57,190 nt of DNA from assembly GCF_000308415.1 (NCBI RefSeq), contig NZ_BAFS01000293.1:1-57190 (forward strand). The letters are read 5' to 3'. Numbering within the stretch: position 1 is the first letter of the stretch; every line of letters begins with the position of its first letter. Both the position numbers and the translations under genes were made by a program. Below, piece after piece: positions 9,202 to 18,309 of this stretch. Source of the stretch: Nocardia asiatica NBRC 100129. Lineage in GTDB: Bacteria; Actinomycetota; Actinomycetes; Mycobacteriales; Mycobacteriaceae. The notes below the pieces were generated by a model. It made no database searches, was not told the DNA's origin, and saw nothing but the letters and a program-made list of their open reading frames with translations.

Positions 9202-9966
9202 ATGTCCCAGATCCTGAATCCCATGAATCTCGGCGAGAGCGACAACATCCCGGGAAACAGCTACGCGTACTGCATCGACTTGAACAAGCCGTGGTTCATG
9301 CGCAAGGGGGCGATGATCGCCTACTACGGCGACATGCGGTTCCAGACGCTGACCCACGGGTTGCACGGCGGGCTGCTGCACATGGTGTCGCAGCAGTTCT
9401 CGGCGCCGCTGTTCACCGGCGATTATGTCGTCGCGGAGGGCCACGGCAAGCTGATCATCGGCGATCGCGGCTACGACATCAATTCCTACGACCTCGAGGA
9501 CAACGGCAACCTGACCATCCGGGCGGCGAACCTGCTGGCCTTCGAGCCGGGCCTGTCGCTCAACCAGTCCATCGTGCCCGGGTTCCTCACCTTGATCGGC
9601 ACCGGCAAGTTCCTCGCCTCGTCCAACGGGCCGGTCATGTTCGCCGAGCCACCGCTGCGGGTCGACCCGGAATCGCTGGTCGGCTGGGCGGATTGCCCCT
9701 CCCCCAGTCACCACTACGACCAGCGCTGGGTCACCGATTTCCTGGCCGCCGGTGCGGCGCGCCTCGGCGTCAACTCCGGTGAGGAGCGGCAGTTCGACTT
9801 CACCGGTGCTGGAACGGTGCTGATCCAGTCCAGCGAGAAGGTGCTCAGCGATTCGGCGCTGGTGCGCACCATCGAGGGACAGATCCAGAGCGGCATCACC
9901 GTGGGCGGCCTGCAACGACTGCAGGGGCTCATCGCACAGCAGTTGGCCGGGCAGCAGCAGTACTGA
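9202..9966 (+). CDS. AIM24 family protein (3 of 3)
   Basis: 254 residues, ATG 9202, only 2 bp after the preceding stop (translational coupling). It contains the AIM24 core: H-G-K-L-I-I-G-D-R-G-Y-D-I, a central L-L-A-F-E-P-G-L-S-L-N-Q-S-I-V-P-G and a terminal F-T-G-A-G-T-V-L-I-Q-S-S-E-K. A ~40-residue helical C-terminal extension (Q-S-G-I-T-V-G-G-L-Q-R-L-Q-G-L-I-A-Q-Q) is absent from the other two copies and could mediate assembly. Three adjacent AIM24 paralogues beside TerD genes recur in actinobacteria; their biochemical role is unknown. Confidence 0.85.
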   Translation: MSQILNPMNLGESDNIPGNSYAYCIDLNKPWFMRKGAMIAYYGDMRFQTLTHGLHGGLLHMVSQQFSAPLFTGDYVVAEGHGKLIIGDRGYDINSYDLEDNGNLTIRAANLLAFEPGLSLNQSIVPGFLTLIGTGKFLASSNGPVMFAEPPLRVDPESLVGWADCPSPSHHYDQRWVTDFLAAGAARLGVNSGEERQFDFTGAGTVLIQSSEKVLSDSALVRTIEGQIQSGITVGGLQRLQGLIAQQLAGQQQY

Positions 9967-10147
9967 GTCGCGGGGGATCGCGGCGGACCGGTGTCGCCGC
10001 GCGACGGCTCGGGAACCGGGCAAACCGCGTCAGGGTAAATCGGGCCGACGGGCGAATCGCATACGGACAGCAAAGGATTCGCGACGGAACGGTGAACTCG
10101 TCTCGATGTGCGCCGAAGCCGGTCCACGGGCGGCGCAGAATCGGGTC

Positions 10148-10993
10148 ATGGCTGACTTGGCGCTCTCGCCGCAGCGTCGCACGGCGCTGACGAACCTGGT
10201 CGAGGACGAATCCACCTTCGCGAAAGCGTATCCGCGAGTGGCCGACTACTGGTCCACCGCGTGCCGGTTGCCCGGCACCGGAGACGACATCGCCGACGCC
10301 ACGTTCGACCTGCACCTGCTGCACTACTTGACCGGCGGCGCCAGCACGAATCCCTACTGGGACATCGTCGCCGCCGCGGTCTCGCCAGGCCCGCGAGAGC
10401 GGGCCAACCGCCCGGAGGTGAACGGCGGAAACCCGAAAGGCAGTGCGCGGCTGGCCTACGCGCAGATCGTGCTGCAGGCGGCATACGCCTACGCGATTCC
10501 CTCTCCTGCGACGCTGCGCTGGGTGGCGGACGCCGCGCAGGGCAGGCCGGTGCTGGAAGTGGGTTCCGGTCGCGGCTACTGGGCGCATCAGCTCACCCGA
10601 ATCGGCGTTCCGACGAGCGCTTTCGACTCGCATCCACCCGATCGGGTCGCCAACACGGCGTTCCCGGCCGCCGCCGGGCAAACCGCGACGTGGCATCCCA
10701 CCGCCACGCCGCCCTCCCGCACAGCCGATCTGGTCGCCGCCCATGCCGAGGATGTCTTGTTCCTCTGCTGGCCACCCGGCTGGGAGAACCCGATGGCCTC
10801 GACCACTCTCGCCGCCTACCGGGAGGCAGGCGGTTCGTCGCTGGTATACATCGGCGAACCACGTGGCGGGCGCACGGCCGACAGCGCGTTCTTCGACATG
10901 CTGGAGGCCGGATGGACGCTGCTCGACCAGGACCCGGACTACGTCTCGTGGTGGAATCTCGGCGACACGGCGCAGTGCTGGCAGCGGCGCTGA
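10148..10993 (+). CDS. SAM-dependent methyltransferase-like protein
   Basis: 281 residues from ATG 10148; an in-frame ATG at 10106 would add 14 unlike-looking residues, and neither start has a good RBS. A Rossmann motif I, V-L-E-V-G-S-G-R-G-Y-W, is followed by an acidic end of strand 2 (S-A-F-D-S-H-P-P-D), and later strands read D-L-V-A-A-H-A-E-D-V-L-F-L-C-W-P-P. The N-terminal ~110 residues are helical and may bind the substrate. It stands alone between the AIM24 operon and a convergent hydrolase gene. Substrate unknown. It could be an accessory of the Ter locus or unrelated. Confidence 0.7.
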   Translation: MADLALSPQRRTALTNLVEDESTFAKAYPRVADYWSTACRLPGTGDDIADATFDLHLLHYLTGGASTNPYWDIVAAAVSPGPRERANRPEVNGGNPKGSARLAYAQIVLQAAYAYAIPSPATLRWVADAAQGRPVLEVGSGRGYWAHQLTRIGVPTSAFDSHPPDRVANTAFPAAAGQTATWHPTATPPSRTADLVAAHAEDVLFLCWPPGWENPMASTTLAAYREAGGSSLVYIGEPRGGRTADSAFFDMLEAGWTLLDQDPDYVSWWNLGDTAQCWQRR

Positions 10994-11002
10994 TCCCGCG
11001 GC

Positions 11003-11800
11003 TCAGCGCAGGCGCTGGAATTCCCAGGGATCGTGCGCGCTGAGCAAGGTGACTTCGTGACCGTGGTCGCGGTGTAATTCGCGCAACCGCGCCTGGGTGC
11101 CCACCCGCAGGTCGTGGTGGACCTCCGAGGAGGTCTGCACGATGTCCAGGATCGGGTGCGGGTGCGGCTGCGGGTCGAGTTCGCGATGGTAGTAGTAGGC
11201 GTCGCCGCAGTGCAGCAGCCAGCGTTCGCCGTCGCGCACGGCGACCCCGGTGTGGCCCGCGGTGTGCCCGCCCAGCGGAATCAGCTGGAAGTCGTCCGGC
11301 AGATCCTTCGGTTGGATCGCGTCGAAGCCGAACCACTTCCCGGTCGGGTCCGACGGGTAGGTCACCCAGTGCGGGTCGTGGGCCCAATGTGCGGGGCGGT
11401 AGCGGAAACTCGGCGCTTCGGCCTGCGCCGCCGCGAGTTCAGCGGCGAGAACGTGCACCCGCGCGTGCGGGAAGTCGGGCAGCCCGCCGCAGTGATCCAC
11501 GTCGAGGTGGGTGAGGACGATGTGCCGCACGTCTTCGGGGTCGTAGCCGAGGCGTCGCACCTGCCGGATGGCGGTCTCGTCCTCCGACAGCACCGGCTGC
11601 GAGAGCGCGACCCAGTCGGCGCCGAGCGTGCCCGCCGGGTCACGGACATCGTCCAGCCCGATACCGGTCTCGATCAGCACCAGACCGTCGGATTCGGTCT
11701 CTGCCAGCAGGCAGTGGTTTACCGCGTGGGCGGGCGCTGGTCCGTCGTAGGTGGCTTCGATCTGCCGTACCGAGCCGCAATTGAGGTGATGAACTGTCAT
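11003..11800 (-). CDS. Metallo-beta-lactamase-fold hydrolase (lactonase-like)
   Basis: 265 residues from ATG 11800 (M-T-V-H-H-L-N-C-G-S). Di-zinc MBL motif H-L-D-V-D-H-C-G-G (HxDxDHxG), a later G-G-H-T-A-G-H-T-G His and H-C-G-D-A-Y-Y Asp, and a final A-H-D-P-W-E. The layout matches the AHL-lactonase/glyoxalase II-like group that hydrolyses esters, lactones or thioesters. It is divergent from a MerR-type regulator 47 bp away, and a 20-bp dyad lies in the shared promoter, so the MerR protein probably controls it. Natural substrate unknown. Confidence 0.85.
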   Translation of the reverse strand: MTVHHLNCGSVRQIEATYDGPAPAHAVNHCLLAETESDGLVLIETGIGLDDVRDPAGTLGADWVALSQPVLSEDETAIRQVRRLGYDPEDVRHIVLTHLDVDHCGGLPDFPHARVHVLAAELAAAQAEAPSFRYRPAHWAHDPHWVTYPSDPTGKWFGFDAIQPKDLPDDFQLIPLGGHTAGHTGVAVRDGERWLLHCGDAYYYHRELDPQPHPHPILDIVQTSSEVHHDLRVGTQARLRELHRDHGHEVTLLSAHDPWEFQRLR

Positions 11801-11815
11801 GCGAGCTAGTCTCTG

Positions 11816-11835
11816 ACTTGAAGCGCGGTTCAAGT
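11816..11835. promoter_or_regulatory. Probable MerR-family operator
   Basis: Near-perfect dyad ACTTGAA-GCGCGG-TTCAAGT between the divergent hydrolase and MerR genes. Read toward the hydrolase, it follows a TTGACT (-35-like) and precedes an AT-poor -10 region by an overlong spacer, the arrangement that MerR-family activators correct by bending DNA. The binding protein is inferred from adjacency. Confidence 0.6.
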
Positions 11836-11847
11836 CAAGGAGACGAG

Positions 11848-12243
11848 ATGGCCCACGTCCCGCTCGACATCGCCGAGGTCGCCGAACAAGCGAACCTCGC
11901 TCCTTCCGCGCTGCGTTTCTACGAGAAGCGCGGGCTCATCGCCGCGACCGGCCGCAACGGCCTGCGCCGCACCTACCACCCCGACGTGCTCGGCCGCCTC
12001 GCCCTCATCGCCTGCGCCCGCGGCGCCGGTTTCACCCTCGCCGAGATCGCCCGCTTCCTGCGCGCCTCCCCCTCCGACGCCGAACTGCGCACCCGCATGG
12101 CGCAGAAAGCTCGCGAACTCGACGACGACATCGCCCGCCTCGTCCGCATGCGCGACAGTCTCCGCCACGCCGCCACCTGCACCCACGACCCCTTGGTCGA
12201 GTGCCCGGACTTCAAGTCGACGTTCGAGTCCGAACCCGCGTGA
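11848..12243 (+). CDS. MerR-family transcriptional regulator
   Basis: 131 residues. ATG 11848 has AAGGAGA upstream; a longer frame from 11818 would run through the operator. N-terminal winged HTH (D-I-A-E-V-A-E-Q-A-N-L-A-P-S-A-L-R-F-Y-E-K-R-G-L), wing R-N-G-L-R-R-T-Y, then a long dimerisation helix. The C-terminal loop C-T-H-D-P-L-V-E-C-P has two cysteines and a histidine, reminiscent of metal- or redox-sensing MerR proteins. It probably regulates itself and the divergent hydrolase through the dyad between them. The inducer cannot be read from sequence. Confidence 0.88.
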   Translation: MAHVPLDIAEVAEQANLAPSALRFYEKRGLIAATGRNGLRRTYHPDVLGRLALIACARGAGFTLAEIARFLRASPSDAELRTRMAQKARELDDDIARLVRMRDSLRHAATCTHDPLVECPDFKSTFESEPA

Positions 12244-12274
12244 GTACGCAGACCTGGTCCGTCCCCGCGTGGAG

Positions 12275-13126
12275 CTAATCGGAGGACATGGGGGCTTCCG
12301 CCAGGAACCAGTTGACGATTTCCTCGCCTGCCAGGATGCCGGTGGCTCGGGTGATGGTGAGGGTGGGGTAGGTCCAGTCGAGTTGCTCGAGTTCGCCGTG
12401 ACGGGGGCGGATGGCGGAGTCGGCCGCGCGGAGCATCTCGGCGTCGAGGGCGCCGTCGCCCGCGGCGAGCGTGCGGGCGTCGTCGGCCAGCTCCCCGCTT
12501 TCCCAGAGGCGTTTGCGCACTTCGGCGACCGCGCGGCTCTTGCACACCGCCAGCGGCATGGCGTAGATCTTGCGGCCTTGCTGGGAGGCCGACCAGCCCC
12601 GCGCACGACACCACTCGTCCCATTCGGCGAGGAACCCCTCGGGGACGGCCTTGGGCTTCACCACCAGGTAGCAGAACAGATGATCGGCCACGCGGAACTT
12701 GGTGACCCACGAGTCGTCGATGCGCGTCTGGAGTTCCTTGGTCACCTCGGACAGGGTGGCGCCGCCCGCCCGGACCTCGGCATCGATGTCGATGCGCCAG
12801 CTGAGATCGGGCACGCCGTCGACCAGGATGTTCCCGCCGTTGCTGGTGATCGCGTAGCGCCACGGCGCCCCGGGTAGTCGAATACGCCCGAACTGTTTGA
12901 TGGTGCGGGTGGTGGTCGGAATGACAGCGGCGGGTTCGGTCAGGGTCTGCATCCGCAGCGCCGCGGTGGTGGTCATGTACGACAGCGGCGCCCCGTCCAG
13001 ATGCTCCACACAGACCGTCGGCACGTCGTCGGTGGTGCTGAAGGCATTGCGCGAGTAGATCATCGTCCGGTCCAAGTCGGTCGCGATCAGCGCATGTCTT
13101 CGGTGTGCGCTCGGAGATAGGTTCAC
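12275..13126 (-). CDS. HAD-superfamily hydrolase of Ter-linked operon
   Basis: 283 residues. GTG 13126 overlaps the previous stop (GTGA), so it is the last gene of a tightly coupled four-gene operon. HAD motif I is D-L-D-R-T near residue 17; motif II lies in Y-A-I-T-S-N-G-G-N; a Cof-type cap follows; motif III/IV is R-T-L-A-A-G-D-G-A-L-D-A-E-M. The pattern fits sugar/nucleotide phosphatases. In Ter-associated operons, a HAD phosphatase with PRTase, StiP-like and HpcH proteins has been proposed (Anantharaman, Iyer and Aravind) to make a nucleoside-like metabolite. The substrate here is not established. Confidence 0.85.
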   Translation of the reverse strand: MNLSPSAHRRHALIATDLDRTMIYSRNAFSTTDDVPTVCVEHLDGAPLSYMTTTAALRMQTLTEPAAVIPTTTRTIKQFGRIRLPGAPWRYAITSNGGNILVDGVPDLSWRIDIDAEVRAGGATLSEVTKELQTRIDDSWVTKFRVADHLFCYLVVKPKAVPEGFLAEWDEWCRARGWSASQQGRKIYAMPLAVCKSRAVAEVRKRLWESGELADDARTLAAGDGALDAEMLRAADSAIRPRHGELEQLDWTYPTLTITRATGILAGEEIVNWFLAEAPMSSD

Positions 13127-14262
13127 TGCTGCACGTCCTTGATCAATCCCATACACGAATATGCCAGGTCCGCGACGACTTCGACCGGGACACCCCGGGC
13201 CGCGGCGAGCATCCGGATGTGCGCGTGCTCCGGCGCGTCCGCCTCGCGCACCAGCACCATCCAGGGCACTCGCCGCAGCAGCACCCGGGTGGTCTCGCCG
13301 ACGCCGGGCTTCACGAAGTTCACGCTGGCGATGCCGTACTGCTCCCGCACCTGCTCCACCGACGCCCAGCCGGTCCAGGTGGGCGTCCGGTCGCTCGCGC
13401 GGATCGCGGCCACTTCGGCGGGCACCTGATCGCGGATCGCGTCGAAAGCGCCGCTCACCGTGTCCAGCAGACGCACGGACACGTCGGCACCGGCCAGTTC
13501 GCGGTAGAACTTGGCGCCGTGGAAATCGCCGGGACCGATCAGTGTGTCGTTCAGGACCGTGCGCGAGATCAATCCGGAAACGGTCGAATTGAGGCACGCC
13601 GAGGCGATCAGGAAGTCGTCGCGGGTGCCGTAGGTGCGCACGCAGTGCCCCGGGTCGGCCAGCACCGCCAGTTCGTCGTCGAACCGGGCGCCGCCGGCGG
13701 CGTGATAGGCGTCCAGCGCCTCGGTCAGCTCGCGGGTGATCGCGCCTTTGCCGGTCCAACCGTCCACGAAGACGACGGCGGCCGGATCGTGCTGCTGAGC
13801 CAGATAGTCCAGCGCCACCGCGTCGATGCCGCGATCACGCACGATCGACACCGCGTAGTGCGGCACCTCGAGGCTCGGGTTCCGCGAGCGCAGCCAGCGG
13901 CGCATCAGGATGCCGACCGGCGTGCCCGCGCGCGCCAGCGACACCAGGACGATGTCCTCGCCGCGCTCGGCGACCACCAGTTCCGACACGGTGGCCACGG
14001 CGAGCGCGAGCCGCTCGGCGCTGGCGGACAGCACCTCGTCGAACAGCGACCGATACGACGCGTCCGGCTGGTACTCGATCGGCAGCGACTCGGCGTAGTG
14101 CGCCTTCCCGGCCTGGATCCGGCGTTCCCGGTCGGCGACGTCGGCCTCGAGATCGACGTGCGAGAGGTCCTTCAGCAGCCAGGACACCTCGTCGGCGGCA
14201 TAGGAGCCGAATGCCGGGCCGTGCAGCGGAGTGGGTAGCGCGCCCACGCTGGTGTTCGTCAC
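13123..14262 (-). CDS. StiP-family protein with PELOTA-like C-terminus
   Basis: 379 residues, GTG 14262, overlapping its upstream neighbour by 4 bp (GTGA). The N-terminal ~270 residues match the StiP family (annotated as cysteine protease StiP, or as a phosphoribosyltransferase-like domain): S-L-A-R-A-G-T-P-V-G-I-L, V-F-V-D-G-W-T-G-K-G-A-I-T-R-E-L and S-A-C-L-N-S-T-V-S-G-L-I. The G-W-T-G-K-G loop resembles a PRPP loop. The last ~90 residues look like the PELOTA RNA-binding domain (V-N-F-V-K-P-G-V-G-E-T-T-R-V-L-L-R-R). It is found with TerD/TerC genes across bacteria. Catalytic identity, protease versus PRTase, is unsettled. Confidence 0.85.
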   Translation of the reverse strand: MTNTSVGALPTPLHGPAFGSYAADEVSWLLKDLSHVDLEADVADRERRIQAGKAHYAESLPIEYQPDASYRSLFDEVLSASAERLALAVATVSELVVAERGEDIVLVSLARAGTPVGILMRRWLRSRNPSLEVPHYAVSIVRDRGIDAVALDYLAQQHDPAAVVFVDGWTGKGAITRELTEALDAYHAAGGARFDDELAVLADPGHCVRTYGTRDDFLIASACLNSTVSGLISRTVLNDTLIGPGDFHGAKFYRELAGADVSVRLLDTVSGAFDAIRDQVPAEVAAIRASDRTPTWTGWASVEQVREQYGIASVNFVKPGVGETTRVLLRRVPWMVLVREADAPEHAHIRMLAAARGVPVEVVADLAYSCMGLIKDVQQ

Positions 14263-15722
14263 GGCCGGCTCCCCTCCAGTACCTCCGACGACGACGCCCG
14301 TTCAGCGTGCAGCCGCCGCGGGTCGGCTTCCCGCAGCACCGCGAGCACTACGTCCGATCCGGACGCGGTCAGCACGTCGACCAGCCCGTTCTCGGCTGTC
14401 AACGCCGCGGTGTCGGCAGGCGAATCGACCACGACGACGAGCACCGGATCGTGCGCGACGGGGTCGGCGCCCACGGTCGTCTCGAGGGCGTCCTCGCCCG
14501 CCGCGGCCGGATCGGCGATCAGGCCGTTCGGCCCCGCCAGATCGGCCTCGAACAGGTCGAACGAATCCACCGGCCAATGCGCGTTGTACAGATAGCGCGG
14601 CGCGGCATCGCCCGGTTCGGGTGCGACGAACCGGAACCCACGCCGCAACGGATACCCCGGCTCGTCCAGCACGTAGGCGGGCGAACGCGTAGTGGTCTGG
14701 AAGCGCGTGGGCGTCCCCGACTCGGCCAGCAGCGCCGCCAACCGCAGCGGCAGATACATCAGCTCCTCGTGCCCGAGCACGATGGCGGCCCGGCCGGGGA
14801 AATCGGCGGCGAGCCGGGCGGTCAGCACCTGGCCCGCGTCCAGCAGCGCCGCCTCGAACGCGCCGGTGTCGGAGGCGAGGATGCCGTGTCTGCCGCCTTC
14901 CGGAACGGCGGCGGGCCAGGGGAGCTCGACCCGCCGGAACGAACCGCTCTGTCCAGCAGTCGGATTGAGGCGTGGTTCGGGGAGGGCGCCGACCGCTTCC
15001 ACCAGCCCTTCCGGCAGCGACGCCCGGCCGGTGGCGAGGCAGACCGTGTCGATGCGTGCCCCGAGTTCCGCGGCGGCGGAGTCGAACGCGGCACGATCGG
15101 CCGCGTCGCGCAGGTCGACCAGGGAGGCGAGCACGTAGTGGGCGCGCGGCGAGAAGGCGTGCAGCGCGCGTACCGCATCGATCGCGGTGGCGCCGGTGGA
15201 GATCTCGTCGTCGACGAGCACCAGCGGCAGATCGTTGACGAAGATGTCGGCCGGCGCCGGTTGCAGCAGGTGTGAGGTGGCATGCGAATGCCCCTCTTCG
15301 AACCCGGCGAGCGTCTGCGCGTGCGGCACCGCGCGCCGGGTCGAATGGAGATAGCAGCTCGCGCCGATCCGCGCCGCCACACAGTGGCCGAGCCCCGTCG
15401 CGGTCTCGGCGAACCCGAGCACGACGGCCTCGCGATCCCCGAGCACCGCGCGCACCAGGTCGCCCAGGTGATCGCCGGCCCCGAGCACGATCCGCGGATC
15501 GGTCGGCAAGTGCTTGCCGAGCACGGTGGACACCAGCAGGTGCGCCCGGCGCGGATTGTTGCGCCGAACGCCCGGCTGCACGAGTGCCGTGATCGGCAGT
15601 CGTGCCGAACGCAGCCGCTCCGAATCGCGTTCGCGCACCGGATCCCGATGCAGACCGATGCCGAGAGTGCGCGTCGCCCAGAAGATTTCGCCGTCGCCGA
15701 GTTCGGTGGTCGCCCGGCTCAT
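14259..15722 (-). CDS. Phosphoribosyltransferase with TRSP domain
   Basis: 487 residues. ATG 15722 overlaps the upstream stop (ATGA). A type I PRTase motif, V-L-V-D-D-E-I-S-T-G-A-T, lies near residue 170 and binds PRPP. The N-terminal part (G-I-G-L-H-R-D-P-V-R) and the C-terminal TRSP-type domain (T-R-S-P-A-Y near residue 365, G-H-E-E-L-M-Y-L-P) complete the architecture known from Ter operons. Expected chemistry is transfer of a ribose-phosphate to an amide or base-like acceptor, the step that suggested a nucleoside-like product. Position 2 in a 4-gene overlapping operon. Confidence 0.88.
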   Translation of the reverse strand: MSRATTELGDGEIFWATRTLGIGLHRDPVRERDSERLRSARLPITALVQPGVRRNNPRRAHLLVSTVLGKHLPTDPRIVLGAGDHLGDLVRAVLGDREAVVLGFAETATGLGHCVAARIGASCYLHSTRRAVPHAQTLAGFEEGHSHATSHLLQPAPADIFVNDLPLVLVDDEISTGATAIDAVRALHAFSPRAHYVLASLVDLRDAADRAAFDSAAAELGARIDTVCLATGRASLPEGLVEAVGALPEPRLNPTAGQSGSFRRVELPWPAAVPEGGRHGILASDTGAFEAALLDAGQVLTARLAADFPGRAAIVLGHEELMYLPLRLAALLAESGTPTRFQTTTRSPAYVLDEPGYPLRRGFRFVAPEPGDAAPRYLYNAHWPVDSFDLFEADLAGPNGLIADPAAAGEDALETTVGADPVAHDPVLVVVVDSPADTAALTAENGLVDVLTASGSDVVLAVLREADPRRLHAERASSSEVLEGSRP

Positions 15723-16933
15723 ACCGTGACCAACGCCGTCAGCAGATCCACGAACGACACTCCCTTGTTCGCCACGCCGAACACTCGCGCGCGCAGCAGG
15801 GTCTGTCGCGCCCAGCTGCGATGCGGCCGCATCTCGTTCATCTTGTTCCGGTAGCCGGAGGCCGCCACGCCGCCGACATCGTCCCGGAGAATGTCCAGTG
15901 CGTCGGAATACTCCTCGTGGGTGACCACCGACAGCGCGTGCACGGCGGCCACGTGCGACGGGTGGATCACCGTCTTGCCTTGAATGCCGTTGGCCCGGTC
16001 CAGGGTGATCTCCCGCAGCAAACCGTCCAGATCCCGGCTGACCAGGTATTGCCGGAACGGCACCGCGTCGGACTCCTCGAACGGAGCGGTCCGCAGCAAC
16101 GGCCGGAACATCCGCTCGTGGTCGGCGAAGTACTCCCACACCGGCCCGGTGATCACGAATCCCGTCCCGTCCGCACGTCCCAGGTAGTTCACGATGTCGG
16201 CGATGACGTCGGCGACCACGCGCACGTCGTAGATGGTCAGGTCGCGATCCCGCCGGATGCCGAAGGTCGAGCACATGTCGGTGGCACCCACCCGCACCGC
16301 GAGCACCCGTTCCCGGTGCGCGGCCAGCAGCGCCGCGATCTGGGTGAGCTCGTGATCGCGGGTCTCCCGGTGCACCAGCCCCGCCGACTCCAGCACCGGC
16401 ATCCCGTACAGCGGGCGCTGCACCCGCTGGGCCGCCGCGTTCAGCGCGTCGAGGTACGCCGGTCCGGTGACGCCGTCGAACTTCGGGAAGACGAACCCCG
16501 TGAGCACCTTGGCGCCCGGTCCGAGCTGCTCGATGAGCTCGGTGATCGTCTCCGCGTCGCGCACCCGGACGAACAGCAGCGGATTGGCGTCGTGGCTGCC
16601 CGCCAGCAGATCGAGGGCGGCGACGGTCTGCTGCTTGGCGTACTCCACCTCGTGATCGGCGACGGCGTCCTCCAAGTCGATCACCATCGAGCACACACCG
16701 TGCGCGGCGCGCCTGCCGATCGTCAGCGCCAAGTCGGGCCTGGTCGCGGGCGCGTACAGCGTCGCGCCGAGCCCGATCGCGAGTAGCTCGCGATCGGTGT
16801 GGTCGTCGCCGAACGGTTCGGGCTGCCGGTGGAAGAGTCGCCTCGCCTCTGGGCCGTGCAACTGCCGGAAGTGGCGCAGCGGCATTCGCTTCCGCAGGGA
16901 AACCTCCTGCTGGAAGGCGATGCCTGCGGTCAT
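15719..16933 (-). CDS. HpcH/HpaI (citrate-lyase-beta-like) aldolase
   Basis: 404 residues from ATG 16933 with a GGATGGGG upstream. TIM-barrel C-C lyase family: S-M-V-I-D-L-E-D-A-V (metal/CoA-site Glu-Asp), R-V-R (substrate Arg), P-V-L-E-S-A, and I-H-P-S-H at the barrel end. It heads the overlapping operon lyase-PRTase-StiP-HAD, and likely builds or cleaves the carbon unit used by the PRTase. The coiled-coil gene upstream ends 13 bp after the start of this gene on the far side, so both may share a transcript region. Product unknown. Confidence 0.87.
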   Translation of the reverse strand: MTAGIAFQQEVSLRKRMPLRHFRQLHGPEARRLFHRQPEPFGDDHTDRELLAIGLGATLYAPATRPDLALTIGRRAAHGVCSMVIDLEDAVADHEVEYAKQQTVAALDLLAGSHDANPLLFVRVRDAETITELIEQLGPGAKVLTGFVFPKFDGVTGPAYLDALNAAAQRVQRPLYGMPVLESAGLVHRETRDHELTQIAALLAAHRERVLAVRVGATDMCSTFGIRRDRDLTIYDVRVVADVIADIVNYLGRADGTGFVITGPVWEYFADHERMFRPLLRTAPFEESDAVPFRQYLVSRDLDGLLREITLDRANGIQGKTVIHPSHVAAVHALSVVTHEEYSDALDILRDDVGGVAASGYRNKMNEMRPHRSWARQTLLRARVFGVANKGVSFVDLLTALVTV

Positions 16934-16946
16934 CGTTGCCCCATCC

Positions 16947-18164
16947 TCATTCTCGTCGTGGTCCTGCTTGTTTTCTCATTCGATCCACTACCCCGGCTAT
17001 GAATTCGGTGACGGCTTCCAGTTCCGCCACATAGGCCCAGTAGTCGGGATGACGGCCCGACAGTGTTTCGCTGATTCGGTCGATCCGTGCCGCTTGCGCG
17101 TCGAGCACCGAACCCCATTCGGCGACCAGCCCGCGGCTCACCGCGAGCATCTGCGCGTCCCGCAGCCGGAATCGTACGGCCTTGGCCTGTTCTTGCGGGT
17201 CGGACCGGATCGCCCGCAGCAGGGCGAGCCGCTTGGTCACGGCGTCGACCCGCTGTTCGGCCTCGGTGAGGAACCCGCGCGCGGATGTGGTCAGATCAAG
17301 TGCAAACTCCGGATTGTTCTCTGCCGCCGCCGCACGCGCCCTGCCCAGGTCCGCGTCCGCGGCCTCGATGGCTCGCTGGCTGTCCCGCTCATTGTTAGCC
17401 AGATCGGCCGAACTCGCAGCATTGAACTCGCGCAGCAGCGCCGAGAACGCCCGCGGCACGCCTTCGGCCCTGGTCCGGACGGCGGCGAGCCGGGTTGTCA
17501 CCGACGATATCGCGGTGTTCGCGGCCGCGGCCCGAGATGGCGCTTGCGCCAAGGCATCCGCCAGCTCCTTGGTGAGCGCGGCCAGCCGGTTGGCGGTCTC
17601 CCGCACCGTGCCCGCCGGCGTGCCTGCCCCCGCCGCCTCCAGTGTGACCAGCGCCTCATCCACCGCGGCGGCGCGTTCGCGCACCGAGGGATAGTTCGCG
17701 TACTCCGACTCGACGGCCTGCGCGCGCACTCCGGCCGCGGCGGACCGCACCTGCTCGACCAGCTGGGGCACCGCGCCGAGCACGGCCACCGCCTCCTCGA
17801 GCCTGCTCTGGTCGCCGCGATAGAACTCCTCGACGGCGTGCGCCGCGGCGGTCAGTTGCCCGACCGCGGCGTCGACGCGTTGCCGTAGCTGCGGCATCGG
17901 CGAACCGCCGCGCTGCGCGGCCTCCAGCTCCGCGCTCAACGTCAGGTAGACCTCCCCCGCGCCATAACATCTGTGGCGCACCGGTTCCCATCGCGCGCCC
18001 GTGCCCCGCTCCGGGAAAACCTGATCGGCGGCGTGCACCGCCGCGTCGGCCGCGCTCTGGCGCCGGTCCATGTCCAAGAACGCGGCGGCCAGCGTGGCGC
18101 GGGCATGCTCGATCCACGCGTCGTCTCCCGACGAACGGAACCAACCGCGCCTGCGCCCTGCCAC
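16947..18164 (-). CDS. Ala-rich helical/coiled-coil protein of Ter locus
   Basis: 405 residues, GTG 18164, 13 bp upstream of the HpcH gene and probably first in the operon. Almost entirely Ala/Arg/Glu-rich amphipathic helix with long heptad-like stretches (about residues 90-330). A short N-terminal region, W-F-R-S-S-G-D-D-A-W-I-E-H-A, and a C-terminal H-P-D-Y-W-A-Y-V-A-E-L motif look conserved in type. No signal peptide or TM helix. I do not recognise an enzymatic domain; it may be a structural or chaperone-like partner of TerD complexes, which is inference from position only. Confidence 0.75.
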   Translation of the reverse strand: MAGRRRGWFRSSGDDAWIEHARATLAAAFLDMDRRQSAADAAVHAADQVFPERGTGARWEPVRHRCYGAGEVYLTLSAELEAAQRGGSPMPQLRQRVDAAVGQLTAAAHAVEEFYRGDQSRLEEAVAVLGAVPQLVEQVRSAAAGVRAQAVESEYANYPSVRERAAAVDEALVTLEAAGAGTPAGTVRETANRLAALTKELADALAQAPSRAAAANTAISSVTTRLAAVRTRAEGVPRAFSALLREFNAASSADLANNERDSQRAIEAADADLGRARAAAAENNPEFALDLTTSARGFLTEAEQRVDAVTKRLALLRAIRSDPQEQAKAVRFRLRDAQMLAVSRGLVAEWGSVLDAQAARIDRISETLSGRHPDYWAYVAELEAVTEFIAGVVDRMRKQAGPRRE

Positions 18165-18309
18165 GCTGCGATGGTAGGAGATCTTCCTGTTCGGCGAGGG
18201 TTACGCCGGTTCCTACGCAAGTTCGCGGAAACCTACTACTGTCGTATGACGTACCCGGCGATTCGGACATGCTGGGAACCAATGACGGACTATTGAAAGG
18301 GAATCCCGC

